Shown here one piece after another: positions 8,185 to 15,056 of a stretch of 28,412 nucleotides of DNA. This DNA comes from a virus. The notes beneath the pieces are model-generated. The model saw nothing but the letters and a program-made list of their open reading frames with translations. It did not search any database and was not told the DNA's origin. Each line of letters starts with the position of its first letter. Position 1 is the stretch's first letter. The stretch covers positions 1 to 28,412 of IMG/VR virus record IMGVR_UViG_3300014499_000024. The stretch is one strand, 5' to 3'. The translations under genes were made by a program, and so were the position numbers.

Positions 8185-10770
8185 CTATCCGCACTTATTA
8201 TAGTCACACGCCAAACAGCGAATACATCCCTGCTCATGCACTAAAAAAGCGCCGCCGCATTCTGGGCAGCATTCTGTGGACGGTCCGCCGCCATGATGCA
8301 CAGGGGATGCCATTACGCGCGCTTGCTGTGGTTGCTCGGGCCGCGCGTTGGCGGTTTTATCCATAAGCCCCAAGGTGCGGAACTCCTCCTCCAGCACGCC
8401 GCCGATCGCTGCGACGATAGATGGGCGATATTTATGCTGTTCAGGGATGAAAGCACCACTCATAGCAGAATGTACTGAAGTCAACTCGTTGATCAAGAAA
8501 ATCACATCACCGCCGCGACGCAATACAGCTGTCAGTAATCGTGACATCGCTTGTATCCACTCACTTGCCTGAGCATTGCTGCTAGTGATGAATACTTCAA
8601 AAGGCGTGTTGCCGCATCGGCTAATGGCGATGTACCAGTTCTCGCCGGTTTGTGGCCATTTTAGCCTGTATCTCCGGGCCTCCACTACTCGCTGCGCTGG
8701 CATCATAGGAGGTACACTTAAAGAAGTAGATACAGGGACAGCAGTTCGTGCATTATCAGCTGCGATTTCATCAGCGCCTACTCCCATGTAAGCCCCAGGA
8801 TTGGTACCTGCTTTTGGCTCACTCTCCGGCTGTTTTGGTTCCTCAGATAGAACTGATCCTCGCCCGGATGTTGGATCATATCTATAAGTTGTGCACCCTT
8901 TGCATCCGAGTGTGTAAGCTGCAAAGTACACTGACTCAAAAGCACTATAAGATGTATCAGTCGGCACGTTAATCGTCTTAGAAATACTGGAGTCAATGTA
9001 TTGTTGCCATGTTGCGTGTACTTTAAGGTGATCCTCGATTGATATGTCCATTGCACCTACGAAGTACTCTGGCAGCTGATTACGCTCCTTCTTGCCGTAC
9101 ATTGCCTCATACAAGGCATAACTATAAGGCGTTGCTACGAACTCAGTAGCTGATCCATCTGGATTGAGGACCTTTCGATGTGTTTTATTAAACGAGAATA
9201 CAGGCTCATGACCCGATGATATGTTACCCACGTATATTGAGATAGTTCCATTCGGCGCAATAGTATTTAGTACTCCATTGCGGATTCCGTATTGATTAAT
9301 ATCATGCACCAAGTCCTTAGGAAGATCTTGGATGTTGAACCCACTGCAGAACTTATCAGCGTCAAACAATGGAAATGGTCCGCGTATCTTCGCTAGATCA
9401 ACAGACGCGGCGTAAGATGAGTGCTTAAATAAAGTACCTATCTTTTTTTCCAGGCGTGTAGATTCGTCAGAACCGTAGGTTATCCCAAGCTGGATCAATG
9501 CATCAGCAAACCCTGTGGGGCCCAGTCCGATGCGCCGTTTCTGCATAGACTCGTTGCGCTGCTCCTCTAGTGGGTATTGGGTGATATCCAGTACGTTGTC
9601 AAGGAACCGTACGCCTGTTTTAACAGTTCTTTCCAGTATGTCCCACCGAAAAGTAGCACTTGGTGTAAACGGATTATCGACCATGAACGCAAGGTTGCAT
9701 GATGCCAAACAACAAGCGCCGTACGGCGGTAAAGGCTGTTCGCCACATGGATTCGTCGCACTAATATCCTCACAATAGGATAGGTTATTGCGATCGTTGA
9801 TTCTGTCGATGAATAACACCCCAGGCTCTGAGTATTTATAGGTCCCTCGCATGAGGTCCCCCCATATCCGCCGAGCCTTCACACGCTTATAGACAAACCA
9901 AGGTTTCATCTGTCCTTTTGATACTCCAGTAGGCGTGCTTATTAAACTATTGGTGTAGTCAACTTCATCATAAAGAAACGGCCTATCATAAACATCCACA
10001 TGACGGCCATCGGCTCGGGGTACATGAAAACCCAAGTCCCAATCCAGGTCCTTATTGACTGCGGTCATGAAAGCGTCGGATATCGCCACACTTACATTGA
10101 ATCTTAACAGACGACCTTTCTGCTGTTTAGCTGAAATGAAAGTCGGATGGGTCAGGACCAACTCGCCTGTTGATGGGTGAATATGGGTTTTGTATTGATC
10201 TTCATCCCACAGATCAGGATGGGTATCAGACAATACCGCCATCATAGCTCCTCGACGTGTGCTGGCGCTGATGATAGTATCACACATAGCCGACTGGTAG
10301 TCCATAAATGGGATTACACCACTTGATGTAGAACCAGTCCTCCGAACAATAGCCCCCCGTGGTCTGATAGTACTGAAGCCGCCCCCAATACCGCCGCCTT
10401 GCTGCATAGTAAATGCTGATTGGCTGAGAGCGATTTGAATACCTGGCATACTGTCTTGAATAGTACCTTCAACAAAGCAGTTTATAAGCGTTACTGCTCT
10501 ACCAGTACCAGCACCTGCATTGACGCGTCCGGCTGGTATCAACAAACCTCTGCCGACCACAACCAACGCATCGGATTTAGCAACAGGATCAGGATCGTGT
10601 AAATAAACCGCCCTAACCACTCGCTCGCGTGTTGCCATCACATTCGGCTCTGGTGAAGAGCCATCCGCATTTTTAAGCCGGTACTTATCGTCCCAAATAT
10701 GCCGAACCAGGGGATCACTGTTAAGCAGGTCTTGCTGGAACTTATTGATATCAAAATCAGAGCTGGTCAT
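8185..10770 (-). CDS. nrdJ: class II (B12-dependent) ribonucleotide reductase
   Basis: 861 aa. Reduces ribonucleotides to deoxyribonucleotides with adenosylcobalamin, supplying dNTPs without an oxygen-dependent radical subunit. Key residues: NCF (C98) and C353 or C354 as the probable redox pair, NPCGE (340-344; C342 thiyl, E344 acid/base), GSTSSGVIPFM (146-156), RRIGLGPTGFADAL and IAPNGTIS. After the barrel (ending near GCKGCTTYRYDP) comes a TSCPD-like domain (RYRLKWPQTGENWYIAI onward) and a C-terminal Cys-rich tail (CCPECGG...CIRCLACDYNKC) suited to reductant shuttling or zinc. The ATG has its SD (AAGGAG) inside the end of the upstream small membrane-protein gene. No class I subunit or thioredoxin gene is in the window. 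Confidence 0.93.
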   Translation of the reverse strand: MTSSDFDINKFQQDLLNSDPLVRHIWDDKYRLKNADGSSPEPNVMATRERVVRAVYLHDPDPVAKSDALVVVGRGLLIPAGRVNAGAGTGRAVTLINCFVEGTIQDSMPGIQIALSQSAFTMQQGGGIGGGFSTIRPRGAIVRRTGSTSSGVIPFMDYQSAMCDTIISASTRRGAMMAVLSDTHPDLWDEDQYKTHIHPSTGELVLTHPTFISAKQQKGRLLRFNVSVAISDAFMTAVNKDLDWDLGFHVPRADGRHVDVYDRPFLYDEVDYTNSLISTPTGVSKGQMKPWFVYKRVKARRIWGDLMRGTYKYSEPGVLFIDRINDRNNLSYCEDISATNPCGEQPLPPYGACCLASCNLAFMVDNPFTPSATFRWDILERTVKTGVRFLDNVLDITQYPLEEQRNESMQKRRIGLGPTGFADALIQLGITYGSDESTRLEKKIGTLFKHSSYAASVDLAKIRGPFPLFDADKFCSGFNIQDLPKDLVHDINQYGIRNGVLNTIAPNGTISIYVGNISSGHEPVFSFNKTHRKVLNPDGSATEFVATPYSYALYEAMYGKKERNQLPEYFVGAMDISIEDHLKVHATWQQYIDSSISKTINVPTDTSYSAFESVYFAAYTLGCKGCTTYRYDPTSGRGSVLSEEPKQPESEPKAGTNPGAYMGVGADEIAADNARTAVPVSTSLSVPPMMPAQRVVEARRYRLKWPQTGENWYIAISRCGNTPFEVFITSSNAQASEWIQAMSRLLTAVLRRGGDVIFLINELTSVHSAMSGAFIPEQHKYRPSIVAAIGGVLEEEFRTLGLMDKTANARPEQPQQARVMASPVHHGGGPSTECCPECGGAFLVHEQGCIRCLACDYNKCG

Positions 10771-10776
10771 AACATG

Positions 10777-10935
10777 TCACTCCTTCATCAGTAGAGATAT
10801 TGTAGCAAATATGGACAGTGCTACGGCTATTCCGATTATGGCGTATCCAAACAAAAGATTACCGGTCGCCCAACATAAGAAAGTTAGCGAACTGACTAGT
10901 GTAGTGACGACCATCATTACCATAATCTCTATCAT
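10777..10935 (-). CDS. small two-helix membrane protein
   Basis: 52 aa. The frame starts ATG ATA GAG with a strong SD (GAAGGAG, 6 nt spacing) 12 nt after the recombinase stop codon, and ends TGA just before the ribonucleotide reductase start. The product is very hydrophobic (MIEIMVMMVVTTLVSSLTFL, then FGYAIIGIAVALSIFATISL), giving two predicted membrane helices around a short CWATGN turn and ending in KE. Its last codons contain the SD of the reductase gene, so the two are probably translationally coupled. Family and function are unknown. Confidence 0.7.
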   Translation of the reverse strand: MIEIMVMMVVTTLVSSLTFLCWATGNLLFGYAIIGIAVALSIFATISLLMKE

Positions 10936-10947
10936 GGTAGCTCCTTC

Positions 10948-11943
10948 TCATCTGTATTTATGAACGTTTGGTTGCAGGGCTTGCTCAATTTTAAGCCAAT
11001 GAGTTTCAGTGGCTTGGCGTAAATCATCAGATAACGCCTTCAGATAAGCGTAGTCCTGCTTTTGACGAGCTTTCGATATCAGAATAGGCAAAGCATTGAT
11101 ATCGATACCAGGCAGTAGTTTAGGATTAGCTTTGTTGCTTTTTAGCCACTCAGCCATGCCTATATGATCATCGGTGCCGTAGTTGAACAGGATTACAATA
11201 GGCGCCTCTCGGAACGGAAGAGCCATTTTGTTTTTCCTGATATTAGCAACTATATCGATACCGACAATTCGATCAGCGCCGAACACAGTCCGCTTGATCT
11301 TACCAGTCTCCCTTAGCCACACTATCTGCGACGCGTAGAACTCCAACGCCTGCCCACCACTACGGGTTTTTTTAAGTCCGAACACCACACCGATTTTGTC
11401 TCTGGTCTGTGAGACAACCATTAAGGTACAATTCGAGTGTGCGATCTCTGAATTTATGCGGCGGAACAACTCAGACATCAGTTTAGCTTTGGCTACCCCG
11501 TAAGTATCGCTGCCGAACTCACGCTTCATTTCCGAGTTGTCGGAAAGCGCGTCTAGTGAGTCAATGACATATAAACAGGGAACTCCGGTCTGATGTTGCT
11601 TAAGGAATGTACTGAGGTCTTTTTCAAAGTCCTCAATAGTCCTGACTGCTCCAGGCTCAGTACGGCCGATGCCGTCAGGCATTCCGATCACGCGGCCGTA
11701 CGCCTCATCAAACGCATCCTCTGACTCAGCGTATCGGACTTGTTCAGGTCCGAATAACATTGCGAAGTTAGCGCATGCATCAATTGCCAATAAGGTCTTA
11801 CCGCTTGATCTGTCTCCAACTAAGTTGATGATACGGCCTGTACCCCAGCCACCACTGAGATTTCCGCCCAGCGCGAGGTCCAGCAGCGTACTGCCGCTGG
11901 ACACACAACGCGGAGGAGCTTTATCGATTACTCCTCGTTTCAT
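10948..11943 (-). CDS. RecA/UvsX-type recombinase
   Basis: 331 aa. Predicted ATP-dependent strand-exchange protein that pairs ssDNA with homologous duplex for recombination-dependent replication and repair. Visible: Walker A GDRSSGKT (43-50), AESEDAFDE (72-80, holding the catalytic-type acidic residue), Walker B PCLYVIDSLDAL (122-133), the L1/L2 region with TLMVVSQTRDKIGVVFG and KTRSGGQALEFYAS. No N-terminal oligomerisation domain as long as in RecA is present, so it is closer to UvsX or Sak4/RadA-core proteins. The start overlaps the ssDNA-binding gene stop as TAATG, supporting joint expression with its natural partner. Confidence 0.85.
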   Translation of the reverse strand: MKRGVIDKAPPRCVSSGSTLLDLALGGNLSGGWGTGRIINLVGDRSSGKTLLAIDACANFAMLFGPEQVRYAESEDAFDEAYGRVIGMPDGIGRTEPGAVRTIEDFEKDLSTFLKQHQTGVPCLYVIDSLDALSDNSEMKREFGSDTYGVAKAKLMSELFRRINSEIAHSNCTLMVVSQTRDKIGVVFGLKKTRSGGQALEFYASQIVWLRETGKIKRTVFGADRIVGIDIVANIRKNKMALPFREAPIVILFNYGTDDHIGMAEWLKSNKANPKLLPGIDINALPILISKARQKQDYAYLKALSDDLRQATETHWLKIEQALQPNVHKYR

Positions 11944-13091
11944 TATGTAGCCTCGCGCCGACCTCTGTACTCGTTACGAAGGCGATCGGCCCTAGACATA
12001 GTAGGTGGGTCGCTAGGTTCTTCACGCGGAGACAATACGGCACGACGAGCTTGATAGCGCGACGGATCATTATCCTGCTGTTGGTTTCGTGGTGCTCCAC
12101 GACGTGGTGGTGGATCGTCATAAGGAGGCGGATCATCATCCTGCTGTTGGTTTCGTGGTGCTCCACGACGTGGTGGTGGATCGTCATAAGGAGGCGGATC
12201 ATCATCCTGCTGTTGGTTTCGTGGTGGTGGGCCGTCGCGCCGTGCTTCTCTCCCTGACCCTACGCGCGGTGTCGGTTCGTCTGGGTCGGGCCCCTGACTA
12301 GTAACCCGTCTTTGTTGCCCCCCACCGCGGCGTGTATCCGGTTCTTCAGGATCAGGATACCGGCGTGACGAGTCGGTGCTGCCACTATCATCACTACGTC
12401 TATCACTACCACGTGCTGTATTATCAGGAGGAGCACCTTCATACAACTCCAGTGCTTCTTCGTATGACAGATATTGGAGTAATGAAGGCAGCGGGTTATC
12501 GACCGCAAAGTCTATCAGTTTTGGGTCGACTGATGTTGCCTTGCGGGACAAATTCACTCCAACGTATTTGCGTTGTTGATTCTCTCCCTCCGTAATAAAA
12601 CTTATGTTGTACCCCCTTTCCGGGTCATCCACTGCGTAAATCTCACCAGAGTCCGGGTCCTCTGCATGCTTAGCAATGTCGCTATCCAATGTATGCGGCA
12701 TTGCCCAAAGTTGAGGTCCTTTTTCTTCTTCTTTTTTGTCGATCAGCCAGACTAGGACCCGACGTCTGGCAATGAGCGCTTTCTTCTCGGCTTCTTGCCC
12801 GGCCCGGTCAAACTCATTGACCGCTTCGCAACAAGGGCATGGTTTGTTCAGCATTCGCTTCATGCACAGGCAGCTCTTGCGATCCGGCCCTAAGCCGTAA
12901 TGCACCCATACATCAAGTCCGAAGTGGTGCGCGTTATCCCAGGTCGGCGGGAAGATACGAATGTAATTATCCCCTTTCCTGACCTGGTAAATCGCTAAAT
13001 CGCCAGGAAGGAACCCCTCACCACGGTTTTGAGCTGCGCGCTTGCGCCACTCGTTAGGGTCACGCTGTTGGTAGGTGAATCGCTTAGCCAT
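11943..13091 (-). CDS. gp32-like single-stranded DNA-binding protein
   Basis: 382 aa from the ATG MAKRFTYQQR. A longer frame from a TTG at 13130 has no better SD. Probably coats ssDNA at forks and recombination sites. The zinc-site pattern resembles T4 gp32: VWVHYG (H64), C76, then CPCC with C85 and C88. The core runs to about residue 240. The last 140 residues are low complexity, rich in Pro, Asp, Gln and Arg, with a 22-residue repeat (DDDPPPYDDPPPRRGAPRNQ...) encoded by a 66-bp DNA repeat. Unlike gp32 or SSB, the extreme C-terminus is basic (RLRNEYRGRREAT), not acidic. It lies directly before the recombinase (TAATG), and its GGAG SD (about 11 nt) falls in the end of the small membrane-protein gene upstream. 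Confidence 0.8.
   Translation of the reverse strand: MAKRFTYQQRDPNEWRKRAAQNRGEGFLPGDLAIYQVRKGDNYIRIFPPTWDNAHHFGLDVWVHYGLGPDRKSCLCMKRMLNKPCPCCEAVNEFDRAGQEAEKKALIARRRVLVWLIDKKEEEKGPQLWAMPHTLDSDIAKHAEDPDSGEIYAVDDPERGYNISFITEGENQQRKYVGVNLSRKATSVDPKLIDFAVDNPLPSLLQYLSYEEALELYEGAPPDNTARGSDRRSDDSGSTDSSRRYPDPEEPDTRRGGGQQRRVTSQGPDPDEPTPRVGSGREARRDGPPPRNQQQDDDPPPYDDPPPRRGAPRNQQQDDDPPPYDDPPPRRGAPRNQQQDNDPSRYQARRAVLSPREEPSDPPTMSRADRLRNEYRGRREAT
12074..12228. repeat. 66-bp tandem repeat inside the ssDNA-binding gene
   Basis: Two essentially identical 66-bp copies (12074-12139, 12140-12205) and a 23-bp partial third start with CCTGCTGTTGGTTTCGTGGT on the plus strand. In the gene each unit encodes 22 residues of the disordered Asp/Pro/Gln tail. 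Near identity at DNA level points to recent duplication, so copy number may vary between isolates. Confidence 0.9.
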
Positions 13092-13099
13092 GTGTTGTA

Positions 13100-13267
13100 T
13101 TACTCCATTACATGTGGTAGTAGTCTGCAAGTAGTATTTCTGTCGCGGATGTGTCGATCACGCGCACGGAAATACGCAGCGGCGCCGATACCGACAGCTG
13201 CGTAGATGAATACAAGTATCAGTGGCACTGATACTAGTACTATTCCAGAATAGTATATAGCTGTCAT
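13100..13267 (-). CDS. small single-helix membrane protein
   Basis: 55 aa. Starts ATG ACA GCT with AGGAG about 10 nt upstream and promoter element P3 36 nt upstream. Residues 7-32 (SGIVLVSVPLILVFIYAAVG and on) form one predicted membrane helix, followed by a strongly basic segment (RARDRHIRDR) likely on the cytoplasmic side. The stop (ATG GAG TAA) carries the SD of the ssDNA-binding gene, so it is the first gene of that recombination operon. The layout matches the 52-aa membrane-protein gene before the ribonucleotide reductase gene. Function unknown; a membrane anchor or a small toxin-like effector are both possible. Confidence 0.68.
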   Translation of the reverse strand: MTAIYYSGIVLVSVPLILVFIYAAVGIGAAAYFRARDRHIRDRNTTCRLLPHVME

Positions 13268-13302
13268 TATAAAGGCTCTCCTGGCTAATGCCGCGTAGTT
13301 GT

Positions 13303-13312
13303 ATTATATACC
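13303..13312 (-). promoter_or_regulatory. TATATA-type promoter element P3
   Basis: The minus strand reads GGTATATAAT, an exact consensus match, in the gap between the 193-aa gene and the 55-aa membrane-protein gene, 36 nt before the latter's ATG. It probably drives the membrane protein, ssDNA-binding protein, recombinase and, by read-through, the ribonucleotide reductase to SbcDC genes. No TTGACA-like -35 is seen about 17 nt upstream. Confidence 0.7.
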
Positions 13313-13331
13313 GCGAGGGTTTTTACTGCTC

Positions 13332-13913
13332 TTAACGGTAATCAGATGTTCCTCGCCCTCCAGCATTGCGAATCTCTGCTCGTCGTACAGCGGTGACTGA
13401 TGAATTACTGATGTATCCGCTGATGATAAGCCTAGATACGTTTTCTAGGGATGCGCTTTTAGCGCGGAGACCTTCCATAATAGCCATCCACAAAGAAAAC
13501 TCAAGTTTAGCATCCTCAAGTCTGCGCTGTGCTCGCTTTACAGCGGGGTAGTTAGGTATTTCGGACTTGATCTGTGCTTCACTTCTACGCTTACCTGTGC
13601 CTGGTTTCTTGCGGGCTGGCGGGTCTCTATCCTCGTCTCCTGGTTCAGGAACAGGCTCTATCAATTCTCGCCTCAACTCATCAGCAGCAATAGCCTCAGC
13701 GTACTCAACCCCGTTGTGTGCTGTATCTCGAAAGTTTGCAGCAAACGCGACTTGCTCTCCACACTCCATAAGGTTTGAGGGGTTCTCAATCAACTCTTCA
13801 TCAATCCGCATCATGTTGATCCGGACTGCCGCACGCAATCTATCTCGGACAGCATCACGCTCCCGTTCGGTTGTGTCATTGATCAGTTCTCGTTCTGCGA
13901 CCGCACGCTTCAT
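13332..13913 (-). CDS. coiled-coil protein, possible UvsY-like recombination mediator
   Basis: 193 aa from ATG AAG CGT at 13913 (SD AAGGA, 8 nt); a GTG 10 codons earlier lies inside the clamp-loader gene. Mostly helical and charged, with a Pro-rich hinge (EPVPEPGDEDRDPPARKKPG). The C-terminal segment (PAVKRAQRRLEDAKLEFSLW...LRAKSASLENVSRLIISGY) has the pattern of a long helix followed by R-x-K-S-xx-L-xx-xx-L, which recalls the UvsY family. UvsY loads UvsX recombinase on gp32-coated ssDNA, and those two partners are encoded within 2.5 kb downstream. The assignment rests on this resemblance and context. At 193 aa it is longer than T4 UvsY. Confidence 0.4.
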   Translation of the reverse strand: MKRAVAERELINDTTERERDAVRDRLRAAVRINMMRIDEELIENPSNLMECGEQVAFAANFRDTAHNGVEYAEAIAADELRRELIEPVPEPGDEDRDPPARKKPGTGKRRSEAQIKSEIPNYPAVKRAQRRLEDAKLEFSLWMAIMEGLRAKSASLENVSRLIISGYISNSSVTAVRRAEIRNAGGRGTSDYR

Positions 13914-13930
13914 CAATTTTATCCTTGTTG

Positions 13931-14863
13931 TTAGTCTCCCCACATGATGCGGCCTATTGCTGCGTAGAACGCAGCTTTACGGTCGAATGTGGATGATGGG
14001 AAAGTTAAGGCATCGATTAGTATCCAGGCTTTCCTAGCATCAGAATCGCTAGTGGCTTTAGCCATGGCTCCCATGAAATATCGACAAGCTATTATACTAG
14101 CCTCATCGAACGAATCTCCGTCAATAGAATTAAGTAACTTAGCAATTTGTGTCCATATCAGTTTGCCACTTAATAAAAGCTGGCAGAGCTGTATCAGCGG
14201 CTCGCTAGCGTCTTGAAGACTGATGATGCGCCTAACCTCATCACGGGATGTAACGCCATGTAAGACTTGTAATAACGAAAGCGCCTGTCGTGGGCTACCT
14301 TCTGCTGATGTGATGATAGCTTCTCTCACATCATTATTAACTGTCCACTCTTCCGCGCCAATCACGGCTTCAAGCAAATCATCGATATCTCGCTCATGCA
14401 GCTTCTTAAGCTGTATGTGATAGCTTCTGGTCTTGACAGCCATAGGAACTTTATCAGGTTCTGTAGTAGTCAGAGCAAAATACAAATGACTCGGCGGCTC
14501 CTCTAGAGTGGTCAGCAGCGCGTCGAAAGCTCCGCGAGACAACCGCTGTACTTCATTCAGAATATACATACGGGCGCCTTGTCCTGTGAGAGCCCGGTGC
14601 CCGCTGCTCTCGATTAGCGTTCGCATATCAGCAACTCCGCTATACACTGCAGCGTCTGATTCAATCATGTTGCATTTGAAATGCGCTCCGATCAGCCGTG
14701 CTATAGTTGTCTTACCAGTTCCACTTGGACCTGTTAATAAGTAAGCATGTGGGTGGGTCGGCTCAACCAAAGCACGTTTTAGTGCTGATATAGTATCAGT
14801 GTGTCCGATAACATCCTCGAACGAGCGGGGTCTATATAGATTGATCAGTTCTTCGTGCGGCAT
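13931..14863 (-). CDS. clamp loader AAA+ ATPase (DnaX/gp44-like)
   Basis: 310 aa. Predicted to load the sliding clamp at primer ends. N-terminus NLYRPRSFEDVIGH (8-21) is typical of DnaX/RFC. Walker A is GPSGTGKT (45-52). The Walker B position reads MYILNEVQRL (99-108), with Asn-Glu where most family members have Asp-Glu. Sensor 1 is in ALTTTEPDKVP (130-140), an SRC-like KTRSYH follows, and sensor 2 is EGSPRQAL. The DnaX zinc-binding Cys4 module is absent, and no second loader subunit is seen in the window. A homo-oligomeric or host-assisted loader is therefore possible. Its start lies inside the end of the 62-aa gene (32-nt overlap). Confidence 0.85.
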   Translation of the reverse strand: MPHEELINLYRPRSFEDVIGHTDTISALKRALVEPTHPHAYLLTGPSGTGKTTIARLIGAHFKCNMIESDAAVYSGVADMRTLIESSGHRALTGQGARMYILNEVQRLSRGAFDALLTTLEEPPSHLYFALTTTEPDKVPMAVKTRSYHIQLKKLHERDIDDLLEAVIGAEEWTVNNDVREAIITSAEGSPRQALSLLQVLHGVTSRDEVRRIISLQDASEPLIQLCQLLLSGKLIWTQIAKLLNSIDGDSFDEASIIACRYFMGAMAKATSDSDARKAWILIDALTFPSSTFDRKAAFYAAIGRIMWGD

Positions 14864-15020
14864 GTTTTTTCATCCTCTGTTGCTCGGCCACAACTAAGTG
14901 GTATTCGTATATTATTTGATCGATACACTCAACGGCGGCGCTGTTGTTGCGTGTCTCTCGACATCTTTTAAGCATGAAGGGGAACCGCTTAATAGCTATA
15001 TTAAGTGCTTGCTGATCCAT
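14832..15020 (-). CDS. small helical protein, unknown
   Basis: 62 aa from ATG GAT CAG at 15020, with an ideal SD (GAGGAG, 4-5 nt). Promoter element P4 is 23 nt upstream, so this is the first gene of the clamp-loader transcription unit. The protein is basic and helical (IAIKRFPFMLKRCRETRNNS, then CIDQIIYEYHLVVAEQQRMK). It ends in TAG within the 5' end of the clamp-loader gene. No family recognised; the overlap suggests translational coupling with the loader. Confidence 0.68.
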   Translation of the reverse strand: MDQQALNIAIKRFPFMLKRCRETRNNSAAVECIDQIIYEYHLVVAEQQRMKKHAARRTDQSI

Positions 15021-15042
15021 GGTTCTCCTCATCTTCTGACAA

Positions 15043-15052
15043 TTTATATACC
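15043..15052 (-). promoter_or_regulatory. TATATA-type promoter element P4
   Basis: The minus strand reads GGTATATAAA. It fills the 36-nt gap between the polymerase stop and the 62-aa gene start, 23 nt from the ATG. No -35 match. Predicted to drive the 62-aa, clamp-loader and UvsY-like genes. Confidence 0.6.
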
Positions 15053-15056
15053 CAGA

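Noticed and set aside
373-14834. Genome-wide TAG recoding (code 15-like)
   Set aside because: TAG ends several intact genes at sensible places, including those at 373, 1983 and 14832, where read-through would run into the next gene or non-coding sequence.
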